Shown here in pieces: positions 14,031 through 16,619 of a DNA stretch of 16,619 nt. The notes beneath the pieces are model-generated. The model saw only the letters and a list, made by a program, of their open reading frames with translations, did not search any database and was not told where the DNA came from. The position numbers were made by a program, and so were the translations under genes. The stretch is from Mollicutes bacterium (GTDB lineage: Bacteria > Bacillota_I > Bacilli_A > RF39 > UBA660): the NCBI GenBank assembly GCA_004552445.1, contig SFOJ01000018.1, positions 1-16,619 of the forward strand, read 5' to 3'. How positions within the stretch are numbered: the stretch's first letter is position 1; each line of letters starts with the position of its first letter.

Positions 14031-15266
14031 TTAATCGTTGAAAAAATATCCATATATTTTTCCGAGTACTGTATTATTATTAGTTTTCTTTATGTTAATT
14101 AATTCTTCTTGCAAATCTTCATCAACTGTATAAGCAAGCTTATTTCTAAAAGCTAATTTATCATGATAGTATTTGATAAGGCCTAATGAACTTGAATATT
14201 TATTGCTTCTACATCCTATTTCATTTACATGGTATCTTTCCATTTCTCTTCCAAATACTTCATCAACTACTAAGTTAAAATCATTAACTTCAGTTGTTCC
14301 CCCTGTAAATATTATATAACTAATTTCCAACTTTGTTAAGAGATTTATTTGCTTTTTAGCAAGGTCCAATAACTCTTTAATTCTAGAAAATATTATCTCA
14401 CTAATCTCATATTGATTTATTTTAATATTTTCTTTAGAGTTTGTCAACACATCCTCACTCCAACTTGTTGATGCATTTCTCTTACTTGCAAGAGCAAATT
14501 TTTCTTTCAACTCTTTAGCTTTTTTTCTACTTATATCATATATATAGCAAATATCTCTGTCAATATTTTTACCACCAACTTCAATATTTTCAGTATCTAC
14601 TAATATTCCTTTTTTAAAAATACTTACCTCTGTTTTTTCTTCTCCAATATTTACTACTGCTACATTTTTAGAATCTAATGTTTTTGTTTTGAATTCATAG
14701 TAGTCAGCTACACTTCCGAAGTTAATATCTACTATTCCTACTCCTATACTATCAAGTAATGATACTGCAGCATATACATTCTTTTTAGGAGCTAAACTCA
14801 TTACAGCTTTGCACTTTAATACTTTTGCTTGCTTTCCTTTAGGATCTTTAGTTTTTTCATCATCATCTAACATAAATTCTATAGGCATAATTGAAACAAA
14901 TTCTTTGTTATTTGGAACTTTGTTATAAACGCATGATTGAAGTACTTTTACTATATCATTTCCTGTTACTATAGAATCTTCTGCTTTTATGTTAACTTTT
15001 CCTTCTACTACATTAAACTCTGCATAATAAGATGGAATTGTTAATACAACTTTGTTTATTTTTATATTTAACATTTCTTCACATCGATTAAATACTTCTT
15101 TTAATGAGATTAATGTCTCTTCAGGATTAACAATAATACCCTTTTTAACTCCTTTTGATTTTACTTCAGATACAGCAAGAACATGTACATCATCTTTGTA
15201 CACTTCGCCTACTACTAACTTAACTGTAGAACTACCAATATCTAAACTTGATATTATTTCTTTCAT
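14031..15266 (-). CDS. ftsA: Cell division protein FtsA
   Basis: Actin-like ATPase that tethers FtsZ filaments to the membrane. Start chosen at ATG 15266 because AGGAGG lies four bases upstream; an in-frame TTG at 15284 would put that site inside the gene. The 411-residue protein begins with SSLDIGSSTVKLVVGEV (phosphate 1 loop), followed by the FtsA-specific SHS2/1C subdomain (~75-160; VVLTIPSYYAEFNVVEG). The second nucleotide loop VAVVNIGEEKTEVSIF has Glu-Glu where many relatives have Gly-Gly or Gly-Ala. Near the end are the adenosine-type motif IIFTGGTTEV and the C-terminal amphipathic segment LGKIYGYFFND, the membrane anchor. It is cotranscribed with ftsZ from the extended -10 at 15290-15298. 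The sequence is more diverged than FtsZ, as usual. Confidence 0.95.
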   Translation of the reverse strand: MKEIISSLDIGSSTVKLVVGEVYKDDVHVLAVSEVKSKGVKKGIIVNPEETLISLKEVFNRCEEMLNIKINKVVLTIPSYYAEFNVVEGKVNIKAEDSIVTGNDIVKVLQSCVYNKVPNNKEFVSIMPIEFMLDDDEKTKDPKGKQAKVLKCKAVMSLAPKKNVYAAVSLLDSIGVGIVDINFGSVADYYEFKTKTLDSKNVAVVNIGEEKTEVSIFKKGILVDTENIEVGGKNIDRDICYIYDISRKKAKELKEKFALASKRNASTSWSEDVLTNSKENIKINQYEISEIIFSRIKELLDLAKKQINLLTKLEISYIIFTGGTTEVNDFNLVVDEVFGREMERYHVNEIGCRSNKYSSSLGLIKYYHDKLAFRNKLAYTVDEDLQEELINIKKTNNNTVLGKIYGYFFND

Positions 15267-15289
15267 GTATCCTCCTATAATCAATTATC

Positions 15290-15298
15290 ATTATATCA
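15290..15298 (-). promoter_or_regulatory. Extended -10 promoter of ftsA-ftsZ
   Basis: The minus strand reads TGATATAAT, its first T being the end of the preceding terminator's T8 tract. A weak TTTAAA at the -35 position (17-bp spacer) lies inside the terminator hairpin. The ATG is 23 bases downstream. Confidence 0.65.
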
Positions 15299-15323
15299 AA
15301 AAAAATTCTTTTTTTAAAGAATT
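15298..15323 (-). terminator. Intrinsic terminator of the membrane-anchored secreted protein gene
   Basis: An 8-bp inverted repeat AATTCTTT/AAAGAATT (15304-15311 with 15316-15323, loop of four) is followed by eight T on the minus strand. The stem is AT-only except one G-C, so it may be weak. It includes the stop codon of the gene at 15314. Confidence 0.55.
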
Positions 15324-15814
15324 ACTTCATCAAAAACATATTTTATACTAAATTCATAGTATGGTTGCTCTATTCTATCTTTTCCATTATATGTTATTTC
15401 AACATTTAATTTCTTCGTTTCTCCACCTTTTATTACGTCTTCTTTATTTAGTGATAAGTTTATATTAACATTTTTAGTATCTATGTTTGCAAATATTTTT
15501 TCTATGTAAACATTTGTTATTTTAGCATCAATATTTCCTATGTTTGTTAAATCTACACTAAATGAATTAGTGTTTTTAAATTTATTTAAATCTGGTACTT
15601 TTGCTTGGATAGTACCATTTTCATTATCAAGTTTTATTGTCATGTCTGTTTCATAATCAATACTTACATTGTTTAGTTTTATATCATAATACTTTTTTAT
15701 TATATTGGCATCTCCTCTTATAGAAAAGCCATTAAAAAGATAATACAAAGCCAATGATAATACCAATATACTAAATAATAATACAATTAAAGCATAAGTT
15801 ATTTTTTCTTTCAT
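15314..15814 (-). CDS. Small membrane-anchored extracytoplasmic protein, unknown function
   Basis: A 166-residue protein with a short basic N-terminus, one hydrophobic segment (~7-27, ITYALIVLLFSILVLSLALYYLF) and ~135 extracytoplasmic residues. There is no lipobox; it could be a signal anchor or a cleaved signal peptide. The mature part alternates short beta strands (IKLNNVSIDYETDMTIKL, SFSVDLTNIGNIDAKITNVYIEKI, KKLNVEITYNGKDRIEQPYYEFSIKYVF). The phrase FSVDLTNIGNIDAKI resembles the SVDLTNxGxxDA pattern of immunoglobulin-like proteins such as the TasA/camelysin group; this is a loose resemblance, not an assignment. GGAAGG lies four bases before the ATG. It is a single-gene unit between the Hint remnant and ftsA, with its own terminator. 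A link to division is not supported beyond position. Confidence 0.8.
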   Translation of the reverse strand: MKEKITYALIVLLFSILVLSLALYYLFNGFSIRGDANIIKKYYDIKLNNVSIDYETDMTIKLDNENGTIQAKVPDLNKFKNTNSFSVDLTNIGNIDAKITNVYIEKIFANIDTKNVNINLSLNKEDVIKGGETKKLNVEITYNGKDRIEQPYYEFSIKYVFDEVIL

Positions 15815-15836
15815 ATTACCTTCCTATTCTAATAAT

Positions 15837-15845
15837 ATGATATCA
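15837..15845 (-). promoter_or_regulatory. Possible extended -10 promoter for the gene at 15814
   Basis: The minus strand reads TGATATCAT, 22 bases before the ATG and about 10 bases after the T-tract of the preceding terminator. The -10 has one mismatch and no good -35 is seen. Confidence 0.45.
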
Positions 15846-15855
15846 TAAAACAATT

Positions 15856-15883
15856 AAAAAAGCATTAGTTTACTAATACTTTT
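15856..15883 (-). terminator. Intrinsic terminator after the Hint-domain remnant
   Basis: An 11-bp stem (15858-15868 with 15873-15883, loop of four) has one G-U pair as minus-strand RNA; on the plus strand the same position is a C-A mismatch. Six T follow on the minus strand. The wobble orientation shows it works for leftward transcripts. Confidence 0.75.
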
Positions 15884-15909
15884 AATCATTGTTATTATAT
15901 TTTCCTATT

Positions 15910-16619
15910 TTAACATGTTAAGGATCCCGCATTATGTACTAGCACTTGAATATCTGTTACGAAGTAATTACTATTTCCTTCAATTGTTAAATTGTATGTT
16001 TTGATTGGTGTGTCATATACTTTATATTTTATATCTTTTATTTCAATAACTTCTTTATTTGAACTTAACATCTTGTCTCCTTTTTTTAATATCATATACT
16101 CCTGTCCAATCTTTATCAACAATATAAATTTGATGTTTAGGTGACATCTCAACTTTTTTATTTCCTATCGTTAAAGTATATGTATCTTTTGTTGTGCTTG
16201 TTATTGTTCCTAGTACTTTTTTTAATTCTAGTTCATTTGTTTCTAAATTATATGAATATACTTTTTCTCCTACTTTAACATCTTCGATGTTTTTAAATCC
16301 ACTTTCAGTTTTTACTTTAGTTAGTATTCTTAATCATATGTTGACTCTGATATTATCGCTGTCATTTCTATTTTATTTATTGAAGTTGTTACATTATAAT
16401 TAACTACATATTTTTTATCGGGTTTGATAATTCAATTAGTTTTTTCTAATACATTTTCACAATTCATATCAGTATTATCATGTTCAACTATTTCATCTAT
16501 TGTTAAATCATTTACATCTCTAGTTCCATTTGAAATATATTTTATATATTTTTTATTGTCCCAAAAAATAAGTTTTTTTATTTCTCCACCTGTTTCGAAT
16601 TCAACATAATAATACTTTT
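15910..16619 (-). pseudogene. Decayed Hint-domain (polymorphic-toxin/intein-like) protein, broken in several places and cut by the window edge
   Basis: Coding character is continuous from the right edge to 15910, but in three frames. Frame 1 (from 16617) reads KYYYVEFETGGEIKK..., meets an in-frame TGA at 16432-16434 after EKTN, continues IIKPDKKYVVNYNVTTS and stops at TAA 16330-16332. Frame 2 (open 16333-16058) gives the first half of a Hint domain: TKVKTESGFKNIEDVKVGEKVYSYN, later VEMSPKHQIYIVD. A seven-A run on the minus strand (16081-16087) holds one base too many; with six, the frame continues DIKKGDKMLSS...TYNLTIEGNSNYFVTDIQVLVHNAG (frame 3), the usual Hint C-terminal block. The protein stops six residues after VHN, at 15910, without a toxin domain. 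The Hint Cys1 is not visible. One reading is a single old gene with a nonsense change and two frameshifts; the other is two fused remnants. Hint domains release C-terminal toxins or splice. Confidence 0.7.

Noticed and set aside
15267..15284. Longer ftsA start at TTG 15284.
   Set aside because: The AGGAGG ribosome site falls inside that extension, and the family N-terminus begins near MKEIISSLDIGSS at 15266.
15910..16152. An apparent 80-residue protein starting MRCHLNIKF.
   Set aside because: Its first ~20 residues are the wrong frame of the upstream Hint half; the coding signal enters this frame only after the A7 run, so the ATG at 16152 is not a real start.
16432..16434. In-frame TGA in the Hint-protein remnant suggesting UGA = Trp (Mycoplasma-type code).
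   Set aside because: All intact genes use TGG for Trp and none has internal TGA; rimM appears to end at TGA. One TGA in an otherwise broken frame is better explained as a nonsense mutation. (Only one TGA stop is seen, so the test is not strong.)
16194..16609. Plus-strand open frames of 60-70 residues near the right edge.
   Set aside because: They are antisense to the recognisable Hint remnant and its upstream part, with low-complexity Ser/Phe/Leu content and no motif.

Overview
The window is very AT-rich. Its protein families point to a low-GC Gram-positive (Bacillota/Mycoplasmatota-like) bacterium, probably an uncultured host-associated Bacilli-type lineage; this taxonomic guess is inference. 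It keeps FtsA as well as FtsZ, has lipoprotein and single-anchor surface proteins, uses Shine-Dalgarno sequences close to AGGAGG, and reads Trp as TGG (standard code). All protein genes lie on the minus strand; only a two-gene tRNA unit is on the plus strand.

Read in the direction of transcription (right to left), the window starts with a decayed reading frame carrying a Hint (intein-like, polymorphic-toxin type) domain (16619-15910). Next come a small membrane-anchored secreted protein (15814-15314), the division pair ftsA-ftsZ (15266-12962), and a membrane-anchored surface protein with InlB-type repeats (12843-11338). A six-gene translation/RNA-maturation operon follows (11265-6998): YgjP-like metallopeptidase, SpoU RNA methyltransferase, rimM, trmD, an unknown 152-aa protein and hisS. 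Facing the end of that operon is the plus-strand unit tRNA-Ile(GAT)-tRNA-Glu(TTC) (6760-6922), with its own promoter and terminator. Beyond it lie a DUF5684-like membrane protein (6597-5869), the topoisomerase IV pair parE-parC (5709-1244), a small lipoprotein (1195-692), and the start of a seven-helix membrane protein, possibly a sensor kinase, that runs off the left edge (623-1).

Genes inside operons are tightly coupled: TAATG overlaps at parE/parC and orf152/hisS, ATGA at rimM/trmD, and Shine-Dalgarno sequences buried in the preceding stop region. Almost every boundary between transcription units is one compact block. An intrinsic terminator hairpin, often containing the stop codon, is followed at once by a strong or extended -10 promoter for the next gene, so hairpin or T-tract and promoter adjoin or overlap.

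The most notable observations are: the multiply broken Hint remnant beside the division genes; the repeated terminator/promoter junctions, especially at parE where the -35 box is inside the hairpin; a PIP-box-like peptide at the extreme C-terminus of ParC; and a HisRS whose class II motif 3 has Pro where Arg is expected. I see no CRISPR array, transposon or prophage. No gene-free stretch exceeds 300 bases.
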